Assembly (NCBI RefSeq): GCF_037652055.1
Contig: NZ_JBBKAH010000009.1
Coordinates: 1 to 64,000, forward strand
Direction: 5' to 3'
Origin: Pelagibius sp037652055
Lineage (GTDB): Bacteria > Pseudomonadota > Alphaproteobacteria > Kiloniellales > Kiloniellaceae
DNA: 64,000 nucleotides
Positions 42,839-51,358 of this stretch are shown piece after piece (position 1 is the first letter of the stretch; each line of letters starts with the position of its first letter). The notes under the pieces were generated by a model. That model worked only from the letters and a program-made list of their open reading frames with translations. It did not search any database and had not been told where the DNA came from. A program made the translations under genes and the position numbers.

Positions 42839-45800
42839 ATGCGTTTTGCCCATTTCTTCGTCGACCGGCCGATTTTCGCGACCGTGTTGTCCCTGGTCCT
42901 CGTCATCGTCGGCCTCATCGCCTACGGTGCGCTGCCGATCGCGCAGTATCCGGAGATCGCGCCGCCCAGCATCGTGGTGCGCGCGAACTATCCGGGCGCC
43001 AACGCGGAGACCGTCGCCGCGACGGTCGCCACGCCGCTGGAGCAGGAGATCAACGGCGTGGAGCACATGCTCTACATGTCGTCCTACTCCACCAGCGACG
43101 GCGCCATGTCGCTGACCATCACCTTCGCGCTGGGCACCGACCTCGACACCGCGCAGGTGCTGGTGCAGAACCGCGTGGCCATCGCCGAGCCGCGCCTGCC
43201 CGAGGAGGTGCGCCGTCTCGGCGTCACCACCACGAAGTCCTCGCCGGACCTGATGATGGTGGTCCACATGCTCTCGCCGGACGAGAGCTATGACCAGCTC
43301 TACGTCTCGAACTACGCCCGCTCGCGGGTGCGCGACATTCTGCTGCGGCTGGAAGGCGTCGGCGACCTGCTGCTGTTCGGCGAGCGCGAGTTCGCGCTGC
43401 GGGTCTGGCTGGACCCCGACAAGCTGGCCGCTTACGGGCTGTCGGCCAGCGACGTCGTGGATGCGCTGCGCGAGCAGAACGTCCAGGTCTCCGGCGGTTC
43501 CATCGGCGCGCCGCCGAACCCCGGCGACAACGCCTTCCAGTACGTGGTGAGCACCCAGGGCCGCTTCGAGGATCCGCGTGAGTTCCGCGCGGTGATCGTC
43601 AAGGCCGGCGATGACGGCCGTCTCGTGCGCCTGCAGGATGTCGCCAGGGTCGAGCTCGGCGCGCGCGAATACATCACCAACAGCTACCTCAACGGCAAGC
43701 CCGCCGTGGCGCTGGCGGTGTTCCAGCGTCCGGGCACCAACGCGCTGCAGACGGCCGACGAGATCATCGCCGCCATGGAGCAGCTGAAGCAGGACTTCCC
43801 GCCGGGCATCGACTACCGCATCGTCTACAACCCCACGGAATTCATCGCCGAGTCGATCGATGCGGTCTACGAGACCCTGTTCGAGGCGGTGCTGCTGGTG
43901 GTGCTGGTGGTTCTCATCTTCCTGCAGTCCTGGCGCACCGCGGTGGTCCCGATCGTCGCCATCCCGGTTTCGCTGATCGGCACCTTCGCGGTCATGCAGG
44001 CCTTCGGCTTCTCCATCAACATGCTGACTCTCTTCGGCATGGTGCTGGCCATCGGCATCGTCGTCGACGACGCCATCGTGGTGGTCGAGAACGTCGAGCG
44101 CAACATGCGGCTCGGCTACGGCCCGCGCGAAGCGGCGCACCGCACCATGGACGAAGTCGGCTCCGCGGTGGTCTCCATCGCCCTGGTGCTGACGGCCGTG
44201 TTCGTGCCGGTCGCGTTCATTCCCGGCATCTCGGGCCAGTTCTACCTGCAGTTCGCCATCACCATCGCCGTCGCCACGATCATATCGGCGGCCAACTCGC
44301 TGACGCTCTCGCCGGCGCTGGCGGCGATCCTGTTCAAGCCGCACGGCGGCAAGCCGTCGCGCTTCCCGCTGGCGGTCGTCGGGCGCTATGCCGCGGACAC
44401 CTTCAACAACGGCTTCGACCGGATGAGCGAGGCCTACGGCAGAACCATTCGATTCCTGGTCGGCCACCGCACGACCGTGGCGGGCATGCTGCTGCTGTTT
44501 GCCGGGCTGCTCGGCGCCACGGTTTACATGCTGCAGACCACGCCGCGCGGCTTCATTCCGCCGATGGACCAGGGCTACGCCATCGTCGTGGTCCAGCTGC
44601 CGCAGGGCGCCTCGCTGGCGCGCACGGACGCGGTCACGCGCGAGGCCTCGGACATCATCCAGGCGACGCCGGGCGTGCGCAACGCGGTCGCCTTCGCCGG
44701 CTTCTCCGGCGCGACCTTCACCAATGCCACGGACTCGGCGGTGATCTTCGCCGGGCTCGAGCCCTTCAAGGACCGTATCGAGCAGGGCCTGCCGGACAAG
44801 GCGATCATCGGCCAGCTGTACGGCCGGCTGCAGGCGATCGAGGAGGCCTTCATCATTGCCGTGCCGCCGCCCTCGGTGCGCGGCGTCGGCAACTCGGGTG
44901 GCTTCAAGATCCAGCTGCGCGACCTCAACAGCGCCGAGATGGACCGCGTGCTGCAGGCCGCCTACGCGATCATGGGGCAGGGCAACCAGACGCCCGGCCT
45001 GACCGGCGTGTTCACCACCTTCAGCGCGTCCTCGCCGCAGTTCTTCCTGGAGATCGACCGCCGCAAGGCGCAGATGCTGGACGTGCCGATCGCCAACATC
45101 TTCGACACCCTGTCGATCAACCTCGGCACCTCCTACGTGAACGACTTCAACGCTTTCGGACGCATCTACCAGGTGCGCGCCCAGGCCGACCAGCAGTTCC
45201 GCATGGAGCGCCAGGACATCCAGCGCCTCAAGGTGCGCGCGGCGACCGGCGAGCTGGTGCCGCTCGGCACCCTGGTGGAGATCAGGGACGTTTCCGGCCC
45301 CAACCTGGTGCAGCGCTACAACATGTATGTCTCGGTGCCGGTGCAGGGCAATGCGGCGCCGGGCGTTTCCACCGGCGATGCGCTGGACACCATGGAGCGG
45401 CTGGCCGAGGAGGTGCTGCCGCCCGGCACCGACTACGAATGGACCGAACTGGCCTATCAGGAGCGCAACACCGGCAATACGGCGATCTTCATCTTCGGGC
45501 TGTCCGTGCTCTTCGTGTTCCTCGCCCTGGCGGCGCAGTACGAGAGCTGGAGCCTGCCGCTGGCGATCATCCTCATCGTGCCGATGAGCGTGCTCTCTGC
45601 GATGGTCGGCATCACCCTGCGCGGTTTCGACAACAACATCCTGACGCAGGTCGGCCTCATCGTGCTGGTCGGCCTGGCGGCCAAGAACGCGATCCTGATC
45701 GTCGAGTTTGCCAAGCAGGCCGAGGATAACGGCGACGACCTGGTGGACGCCGTGGTGAAGGCCTGCCGCCTGCGCCTGCGGCCGATCCTGATGACCGCCT

Positions 45801-46027
45801 TCGCCTTCATCCTGGGCGTGGTGCCGATGGCGGTCGCCACCGGCCCGGGCGCCGAGATGCGCCAGGCGCTGGGCGTCACGGTGTTCTCCGGCATGCTGGG
45901 CGTGACCCTGTTCGGCCTCTTCCTGACCCCGGTGTTCTACGTGACGATCCGCGGCGTCACCCGCCGCCTGCGCCCGGCGCGCCGCGGACCGGATCCGGAG
46001 GTGCAGCCCTCGGGCGGCGCGGATTAG
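42839..46027 (+). CDS. Multidrug efflux RND permease (HAE1 family)
   Basis: Inner-membrane proton-driven pump of 1062 residues. N-terminal MRFAHFFVDRPIFATVLSLVLVIVGL, NYPGANAETVAATVATPLEQEINGV, the TM4 proton-relay aspartates D410/D411 (GIVVDDAIVVVENVER), and PRGFIPPMDQGY in the second half are HAE1 signatures. It resembles MexF/OqxB type pumps for amphiphilic drugs. No local TetR or LysR regulator is present, so control must act from elsewhere. The transcript with the adaptor ends at a repeat array. Confidence 0.96.
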   Translation: MRFAHFFVDRPIFATVLSLVLVIVGLIAYGALPIAQYPEIAPPSIVVRANYPGANAETVAATVATPLEQEINGVEHMLYMSSYSTSDGAMSLTITFALGTDLDTAQVLVQNRVAIAEPRLPEEVRRLGVTTTKSSPDLMMVVHMLSPDESYDQLYVSNYARSRVRDILLRLEGVGDLLLFGEREFALRVWLDPDKLAAYGLSASDVVDALREQNVQVSGGSIGAPPNPGDNAFQYVVSTQGRFEDPREFRAVIVKAGDDGRLVRLQDVARVELGAREYITNSYLNGKPAVALAVFQRPGTNALQTADEIIAAMEQLKQDFPPGIDYRIVYNPTEFIAESIDAVYETLFEAVLLVVLVVLIFLQSWRTAVVPIVAIPVSLIGTFAVMQAFGFSINMLTLFGMVLAIGIVVDDAIVVVENVERNMRLGYGPREAAHRTMDEVGSAVVSIALVLTAVFVPVAFIPGISGQFYLQFAITIAVATIISAANSLTLSPALAAILFKPHGGKPSRFPLAVVGRYAADTFNNGFDRMSEAYGRTIRFLVGHRTTVAGMLLLFAGLLGATVYMLQTTPRGFIPPMDQGYAIVVVQLPQGASLARTDAVTREASDIIQATPGVRNAVAFAGFSGATFTNATDSAVIFAGLEPFKDRIEQGLPDKAIIGQLYGRLQAIEEAFIIAVPPPSVRGVGNSGGFKIQLRDLNSAEMDRVLQAAYAIMGQGNQTPGLTGVFTTFSASSPQFFLEIDRRKAQMLDVPIANIFDTLSINLGTSYVNDFNAFGRIYQVRAQADQQFRMERQDIQRLKVRAATGELVPLGTLVEIRDVSGPNLVQRYNMYVSVPVQGNAAPGVSTGDALDTMERLAEEVLPPGTDYEWTELAYQERNTGNTAIFIFGLSVLFVFLALAAQYESWSLPLAIILIVPMSVLSAMVGITLRGFDNNILTQVGLIVLVGLAAKNAILIVEFAKQAEDNGDDLVDAVVKACRLRLRPILMTAFAFILGVVPMAVATGPGAEMRQALGVTVFSGMLGVTLFGLFLTPVFYVTIRGVTRRLRPARRGPDPEVQPSGGAD

Positions 46028-46068
46028 GGGCGATTGAGGGCGTCGCCAATCAGCGGCGCCACGGTCGT

Positions 46069-46324
46069 CGTCCTTCGAGACGGCCGCTCGCGCGGCCTCC
46101 TCAGGATGAGGACCTTATTGAGACTCAAGCCTCGTCCTTCGAGACGGCCGCTCGCGCGGCCTCCTCAGGATGAGGACCTTATTGAGACTCAAGCCTCGTC
46201 CTTCGAGACGGCCGCTCGCGCGGCCTCCTCAGGATGAGGACCTTATTGAGACTCAAGCCTCGTCCTTCGAGACGGCCGCTCGCGCGGCCTCCTTAGGATG
46301 AGGACCTTATTGAGACTCAAGCCT
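46069..46324. repeat. Tandem array, four 64-bp copies of a REP-like half
   Basis: Four head-to-tail units of 64 bases starting at 46069, 46133, 46197 and 46261, each cgtccttcgagacggccgct, cgcgcggcctcctcaggatg, aggaccttattgagactcaa, gcct. They are identical except one base in copy 4 (cctcagg to ccttagg). No unique spacers separate the copies. The sameness points to recent amplification. Confidence 0.95.
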
Positions 46325-46874
46325 CGTCCTGAGGAGGGCCGATAGGCCCGTCTCGAAGGACGAGGCGTCCATCCGATCCGCCCGCGAAGGCCTTCAGCGC
46401 GTCGCCGTCGAAGCGGTAGTAGACCTTCTCCGGCAGGCGCTTGGCGCCGATGCGGTCGTAGAGGGCAAGGGCGCGGGGGTTGTAGTCCTCCGCGGTCCAG
46501 TCCAGGCGGCTGCAGCGGCGCTCCAGCGCGATCTTCGCCAGCGCCCGCAGCAGGGTCTCGCCGCTGCCGCCGCCGCGCGCGCCCTCGGTGACGAAGAGGT
46601 CCTTCAGGAACAGCTGGCCGGTCAGGTCGGGGGCGGGGTGCACCACCGCGAAGCTGGCAAAGCCGATGGCCCTGCCGTCCTGCTCCGCCAGCAGGATCTC
46701 CACGTTGGCATGCGGCGCCAGCACGTCGTCGCGGACGTGCGCGGTCATCGCCTCCAGCGCCGGGGCCTTGTCCCCGAAGTAGTGGCGCGCGTTCTCGTGG
46801 AAGAGGGCGCCGAGCGCGTCGGCGTCCGCCGCCGTCGCCAGGCGGCAGGTCATGAGTGCGGTGGCGGCGCTCAT
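46317..46874 (-). CDS. GNAT family N-acetyltransferase with repeat-derived C-terminus
   Basis: A 185-residue acetyl-CoA-dependent transferase: CRLATAADADALGALFHENARHYFG, LFLKDLFVTEGARGGGSGETLLRALAKIALERRCSRLDW (acetyl-CoA loop RGGGSGETL), YNPRALALYDRIGAKRLPEKVYYRFDG. Domain ends about residue 165. The final residues RLVLRDGPIGPPQDEA and the stop codon are encoded by the adjoining REP-like element, which has evidently replaced the original end. The start overlaps the uvrA stop, so it is the second gene of a uvrA operon. Substrate is unknown. Confidence 0.88.
   Translation of the reverse strand: MSAATALMTCRLATAADADALGALFHENARHYFGDKAPALEAMTAHVRDDVLAPHANVEILLAEQDGRAIGFASFAVVHPAPDLTGQLFLKDLFVTEGARGGGSGETLLRALAKIALERRCSRLDWTAEDYNPRALALYDRIGAKRLPEKVYYRFDGDALKAFAGGSDGRLVLRDGPIGPPQDEA
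46325..46367. repeat. Inverted REP-like half closing the tandem array
   Basis: Reads cgtcctgaggagggccgata and ggcccgtctcgaaggacgag, the opposite orientation of the array units. It completes the head-to-head element and encodes the last residues of the GNAT protein on the minus strand. Confidence 0.85.
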
Positions 46875-49774
46875 GCCCGCTTCTTCTTGCTCTTGGCAGG
46901 CGTGCGGAGATAGGGGATGAGGTACTGGCCGGTGTGGCTTTCGGCGACGCGCGAGACCTCTTCCGGCGTACCGGCGGCGACCAGCCGGCCGCCGCGGTTG
47001 CCGCCGTCGGGACCGAGGTCGAGGATCCAGTCGGCGGTCTTGATGACCTCCAGGTTATGCTCGATGACCAGCACCGTGTTGCCCTGGTCGACCAGCGCCT
47101 GCAGCACTTCCAGCAGCTTCTTCACGTCCTCGAAGTGCAAGCCGGTGGTCGGCTCGTCGAGGATGTAGAGCGTCTTGCCGGTGGCGCGGCGCGACAGTTC
47201 CTTGGACAGCTTCACGCGCTGCGCCTCGCCGCCGGACAGCGTGGTCGCCGGCTGGCCGATGTGAATGTAGCCGAGACCGACCTTCTGCAGGGTCTCCAGC
47301 TTCACGCGGATCGACGGCACCGCCTTGAAGAAGGTGACGCCCTCGTCGACCGTCATGTCCAGGATGTCGGCGATCGACTTGTCCTTGAAGGTGATCTCCA
47401 GGGTCTCGCGGTTGTAGCGTTTGCCCTTGCAGACGTCGCACTGGACGTAGACGTCGGGCAGGAAGTGCATCTCGATCTTGATGACGCCGTCGCCCTGGCA
47501 GGCCTCGCAGCGCCCGCCCTTCACGTTGAAGGAGAAGCGCCCGGGCTTGTAGCCGCGCGCGTTGGATTCCGGCAGCCCCGCGAACCAGTCGCGGATCGGC
47601 GTGAAGGCGCCGATGTAGGTCGCCGGGTTGGAGCGCGGCGTGCGGCCGATCGGCGACTGGTCGATGTCGATGATCTTGTCGAGGTACTCGATGCCCTCGA
47701 TGGTCTTGTGGGCGCCGGGGTTGGCGCGTGCCTTGTGCAGGCGGCGGGCCAGCGCCTTGTAGAGCGTCTCGATGATGAGGGTCGACTTGCCGCTGCCCGA
47801 GACGCCGGTGACGCAGGTGAAGGTGCCGAGCGGAATCGCGGCATCGACGTTCTGCAGGTTGTTCTCCGTGGCGCCGAGGATCCTGACCTGCTGGCCCGGA
47901 TGGCCCTCGCGGCGGATGCGCGGCACTTCGATCTGGCGCAGGCCCGTCAGGTACTGGCCGGTCAGGCTCTCCGGGTGGCGCATGACCTCCTCGGGCGTGC
48001 CCTCGGCGATCACCCGGCCGCCGTTCACGCCGGCCTTGGGGCCCATGTCTACCAGGTAGTCGGCGCTGCGGATGGCGTCCTCGTCGTGTTCCACCACGAT
48101 GACCGAGTTGCCGAGGTCGCGCAGGCGGCGGAGCGTCTCCAGCAGGCGCTCGTTGTCGCGCTGGTGCAGCCCGATGGAAGGCTCGTCCAGCACGTAGAGC
48201 ACACCCGTCAGGCCCGAGCCGATCTGCGAGGCGAGGCGGATGCGCTGGCTCTCGCCGCCGGAGAGGCTGGCCGAGCCGCGGCTGAGGGTGAGATAGTCGA
48301 GGCCGACGTCGACCAGGAAGCGCAGGCGCTCGTTGATCTCCTTCAGGATGCGCGCGGCGATCTCCTGGTCCTTGGGCTTCAGCTTGCCGTTCAGGTCGGC
48401 GAACCACGCCGCCGCCTGGGCGACGGAGAACTCCGCCACTTCGCTGATGTGCAGCTTGTCCAGCTTCACCGCCAGGGCTTCCGGCTTCAGGCGGTGGCCG
48501 TTGCAGACCGTGCAGGCCTTGTTGCTCTGGTACTTGCCGAGGTCGTCGCGCACCCAGTCGCTGTCGGTCTCGCGCCAGCGCCGCTCCATGTTGGGGATGA
48601 CGCCCTCGAAGGGCTTGGCGGTCTTGTAGCTCCTTAGCCCGTCCTCGTAGGTCATGGTGATGGCGGTCTTGCCGGAGCCGTAGAGGATGGTCTCGCGCAC
48701 CTGCGGTTTGAGATCCTCCCAGGCCGTGCGGGTCGAGACCTTGAAGTGCTTGGCGATGCTGTCCAGGGTCTGCTGGTAATAGGGCGAGGGCGTCGCCGAG
48801 CGCGACCACGGCGCCACGGCGCCGCCGCTGAGCGACAGGCCGGGGTCGGGCACCACCAGCTCGGGATCGAAATAGAGCGTGATGCCGAGGCCGTCGCAGG
48901 ACGGGCAGGCGCCGAAGGGGTTGTTGAAGGAGAACAGGCGCGGCTCGATCTCCTCGATGGTGAAGCCGGAGACCGGGCAGGCGAACTTGGCCGAGAAGGT
49001 GGTGATCTCCCCCCCTGCCTTGGCTTCCTGCGTGAAGGCCAGGCCGTCGGCCAGCTGCAGCGCGGTCTCGAAGCTGTCGGCCAGGCGCGATTCAATGCCC
49101 GGGCGCACGATGAGGCGGTCGACCACCACCTCGATGTCGTGCTTCTTCTTCTTGTCGAGCGCCGGGGCCTCGTCGATCTCGGTGAGCGTGCCGTCGATCT
49201 TCACCCGCTGGAAGCCGCGCTTCTGCAGGTCGGCCAGCTCTTTCCGGTACTCGCCCTTGCGCCCGCGCACGATGGGGGCCAGCAGGTAGAGGCGGGTGCC
49301 TTCGGGCATCTCCATGACGCGGTCGACCATCTGGCTGACGGTCTGGCTCTCGATCGGCAGGCCGGTCGCCGGGGAATAGGGCACGCCGACCCGCGCGAAC
49401 AACAGGCGCATGTAGTCGTAGATCTCGGTCACCGTGCCGACGGTGGAGCGCGGGTTCTTCGAGGTCGTCTTCTGCTCGATGGAGATCGCCGGCGAGAGGC
49501 CCTCAATGGAGTCCACGTCGGGCTTCTGCATCAGCTCCAGGAACTGGCGCGCGTAGGCCGAGAGGGATTCGACGTAGCGGCGCTGGCCTTCGGCGTAGAT
49601 GGTGTCGAAGGCGAGCGACGACTTGCCGGAGCCGGACAGGCCGGTGATGACGACGAGCTGATTGCGCGGCAGGGTGACGTCGATGTTCTTCAGATTGTGC
49701 TCGCGCGCGCCGCGGATCGCGATCACCGGCCCCTCCAGGGAGGGGGCCCGGCCATTAGGCATGTCTTTGGGCAT
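46871..49774 (-). CDS. uvrA: Excinuclease ABC subunit A
   Basis: Damage-recognition ATPase of nucleotide excision repair, 967 residues. Two ABC modules are seen: Walker A GLSGSGKS (45-52) and GVSGSGKST in the second half, each with an LSGGE-type signature. The C-terminal zinc module is intact (RCEACQGDG and QCDVCKGKRYN). The first zinc module reads CPVSG...CPSC (C266, S269, C290, C293), so one cysteine is serine. The gene is divergent from ssb; I found no clear LexA box between them. Confidence 0.98.
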   Translation of the reverse strand: MPKDMPNGRAPSLEGPVIAIRGAREHNLKNIDVTLPRNQLVVITGLSGSGKSSLAFDTIYAEGQRRYVESLSAYARQFLELMQKPDVDSIEGLSPAISIEQKTTSKNPRSTVGTVTEIYDYMRLLFARVGVPYSPATGLPIESQTVSQMVDRVMEMPEGTRLYLLAPIVRGRKGEYRKELADLQKRGFQRVKIDGTLTEIDEAPALDKKKKHDIEVVVDRLIVRPGIESRLADSFETALQLADGLAFTQEAKAGGEITTFSAKFACPVSGFTIEEIEPRLFSFNNPFGACPSCDGLGITLYFDPELVVPDPGLSLSGGAVAPWSRSATPSPYYQQTLDSIAKHFKVSTRTAWEDLKPQVRETILYGSGKTAITMTYEDGLRSYKTAKPFEGVIPNMERRWRETDSDWVRDDLGKYQSNKACTVCNGHRLKPEALAVKLDKLHISEVAEFSVAQAAAWFADLNGKLKPKDQEIAARILKEINERLRFLVDVGLDYLTLSRGSASLSGGESQRIRLASQIGSGLTGVLYVLDEPSIGLHQRDNERLLETLRRLRDLGNSVIVVEHDEDAIRSADYLVDMGPKAGVNGGRVIAEGTPEEVMRHPESLTGQYLTGLRQIEVPRIRREGHPGQQVRILGATENNLQNVDAAIPLGTFTCVTGVSGSGKSTLIIETLYKALARRLHKARANPGAHKTIEGIEYLDKIIDIDQSPIGRTPRSNPATYIGAFTPIRDWFAGLPESNARGYKPGRFSFNVKGGRCEACQGDGVIKIEMHFLPDVYVQCDVCKGKRYNRETLEITFKDKSIADILDMTVDEGVTFFKAVPSIRVKLETLQKVGLGYIHIGQPATTLSGGEAQRVKLSKELSRRATGKTLYILDEPTTGLHFEDVKKLLEVLQALVDQGNTVLVIEHNLEVIKTADWILDLGPDGGNRGGRLVAAGTPEEVSRVAESHTGQYLIPYLRTPAKSKKKRA

Positions 49775-50038
49775 CAGATAGGCACAGCCTCTCGGGGGCT
49801 TGGAAATCGTGGGACTACCGTTGATCGGGGTTTCGGTGGCGGCCAGCCGCCGATACCGTCAATATGGCGAATGGCGGAGGGAAAATCGAGCCCCCCGGCG
49901 CCGTTCAACCCTTTGTGGATAAGCCATTGCTGACAGGCCGTGTCAGGGGCCTCCAGGGGGGCTGACAGAGCCCGGCCGGGCGGGTAGAGTCCGCGCCCTC
50001 GTAAGGTTCGAATCGCGCAGAAAACGGAGAAAGACGGC

Positions 50039-50548
50039 ATGGCAGGGAGTGTGAACAAAGTCATCCTGGTTGGGAACCTGGGCCGCGACCCGGAGATCCG
50101 CAGCACCCAGGACGGCATGAAGATCGCCAACCTGTCGCTGGCCACCTCGGAGACCTGGCGCGACCGCAACTCCGGCGAGCGGCGCGAGCGCACCGAGTGG
50201 CACCGTGTCGTCATCTTCAACGAGAAGCTCTGCGAGGTGGCCGAGAAGTACCTGCGCAAGGGCTCCAAGATCTACATCGAAGGCGCCCTGCAGACCCGCA
50301 AGTGGACCGACCAGAGCGGCGTGGAGAAGTACACCACCGAGGTGGTGCTGCAACGCTTCCGCGGCGAACTCACCATGCTGGACGGCCGCCAGGACGGCGG
50401 TGGTGGCGGCGGTTATTCCGACGATGGCCCCGGCGGCGGCTTCGGCGGCGGTTCCGGTGGTTCCGGGGGCGGCTCCGGCGGCCAGGGCGGCGGCTTCGGC
50501 GGCGGCGGCTCGGGCGGCGGCGACCTGGACGACGAAATTCCTTTCTAG
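50039..50548 (+). CDS. ssb: Single-stranded DNA-binding protein
   Basis: Protects single-stranded DNA and recruits repair proteins. The 169 residues comprise an OB fold (about 5-112; VNKVILVGNLGRDPEIR, WHRVVIFNEKLCEVAEKYLRKGSKIYIEG), a Gly-rich linker (about 120-160) and the acidic tip DLDDEIPF that binds partner proteins. The divergent uvrA-ssb pair is a common arrangement. Start ATG follows ACGGAGAAAG. Confidence 0.97.
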   Translation: MAGSVNKVILVGNLGRDPEIRSTQDGMKIANLSLATSETWRDRNSGERRERTEWHRVVIFNEKLCEVAEKYLRKGSKIYIEGALQTRKWTDQSGVEKYTTEVVLQRFRGELTMLDGRQDGGGGGGYSDDGPGGGFGGGSGGSGGGSGGQGGGFGGGGSGGGDLDDEIPF

Positions 50549-50609
50549 ATGGCCGTAGGCGCTCCCCGGCGATCCTGCGGTTTGACCGCCATCGCGCGCG
50601 GAGCCTGGA

Positions 50610-51203
50610 ATGCTCTTCAAGCAAGCCGTACTGGAGCGCATTGCCCGGGGTGAGATCACTCTGGCGTTCCGGCGCTGGGCACGGCCGACCGTGAAAGCCG
50701 GCGGCAGCCTGCGCACGGCTGCCGGGGTTCTGGCGATCGACCGGATCGAGGCCGTCACGGCGGACAAGATCAGCACCGCCGATGCCCGCAACGCCGGCTA
50801 TGCGAGCGTCGCGGCCTTGAGTGCCGAGCTGGAGCGCGGTCGGCCGGGAACGCTCTACCGCATCGCCTTCCACCTGGCCGGGCCGGACCCGCGGGAAGCC
50901 CTGCGCAAGCGCAAGACGGTGAGCCGCGCGGACGCGGCGGCGCTCAGCAAGCACCTCGCGCGCTTGGATGCGGCCAGCCGTGACGGGCCCTGGACCCTGG
51001 CGACCCTGCGACTGATCGCGGGCCGCGACGGGATTACCGCCGCAGATATTGCTGCTTCCCTGGGCATGCAGAAGGCGGCCGTGAAGACCAGGGTGCGCAA
51101 GCTGAAGGAATTCGGCCTCACCGAGAGCCTGCCGTCAGGCTATCGTTTGGCACTGCGCGGGCGCGCCTTTCTCGCCGTTTGCGGTAATGGTAAATATTCC
51201 TAA
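50610..51203 (+). CDS. ASCH-type domain plus winged-helix protein
   Basis: A 197-residue protein. The N-terminal half (about 1-95; LFKQAVLERIARGEITLAFRRW, GGSLRTAAGVLAIDRIEAV, LYRIAFHLAGPDPR) resembles an ASCH/PUA-like RNA-binding domain. The C-terminal half (about 105-190; WTLATLRLIAGRDGITAADIAASLGMQKAAVKTRVRKLKEFGLTESLPSGYRL) is a winged helix of MarR style. A nucleic-acid-binding regulatory role is inferred from these domains. It is preceded by ssb and followed by the TRAP-type gene, with no sign of shared transcription with the latter. Confidence 0.72.
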   Translation: MLFKQAVLERIARGEITLAFRRWARPTVKAGGSLRTAAGVLAIDRIEAVTADKISTADARNAGYASVAALSAELERGRPGTLYRIAFHLAGPDPREALRKRKTVSRADAAALSKHLARLDAASRDGPWTLATLRLIAGRDGITAADIAASLGMQKAAVKTRVRKLKEFGLTESLPSGYRLALRGRAFLAVCGNGKYS

Positions 51204-51358
51204 ATTACCAGGACCCTGCGCCCCGGCCGCTAGCGGAATCGGGCGGCCGTCTTAAGCATTTTCCCATCGTTTGTGCGCATATTGGACGGCTAGGCGAATG
51301 ACCGGCCGCGGTGTCGCGCGTAGCGCGCGTGCCGTCCGGTCGCGAGGGAGTCTATGCG

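Noticed and set aside
46069..46367. Regular repeats resembling a CRISPR array
   Set aside because: The 64-bp units are contiguous with no unique spacers, no cas genes are near, and the unit belongs to the dispersed REP-like family.
49775..50038. SOS (LexA) box between uvrA and ssb
   Set aside because: Only single GTTC halves are found (in aaggttcgaatcgc and ccgttcaaccc); neither has a second GTTC seven bases on.
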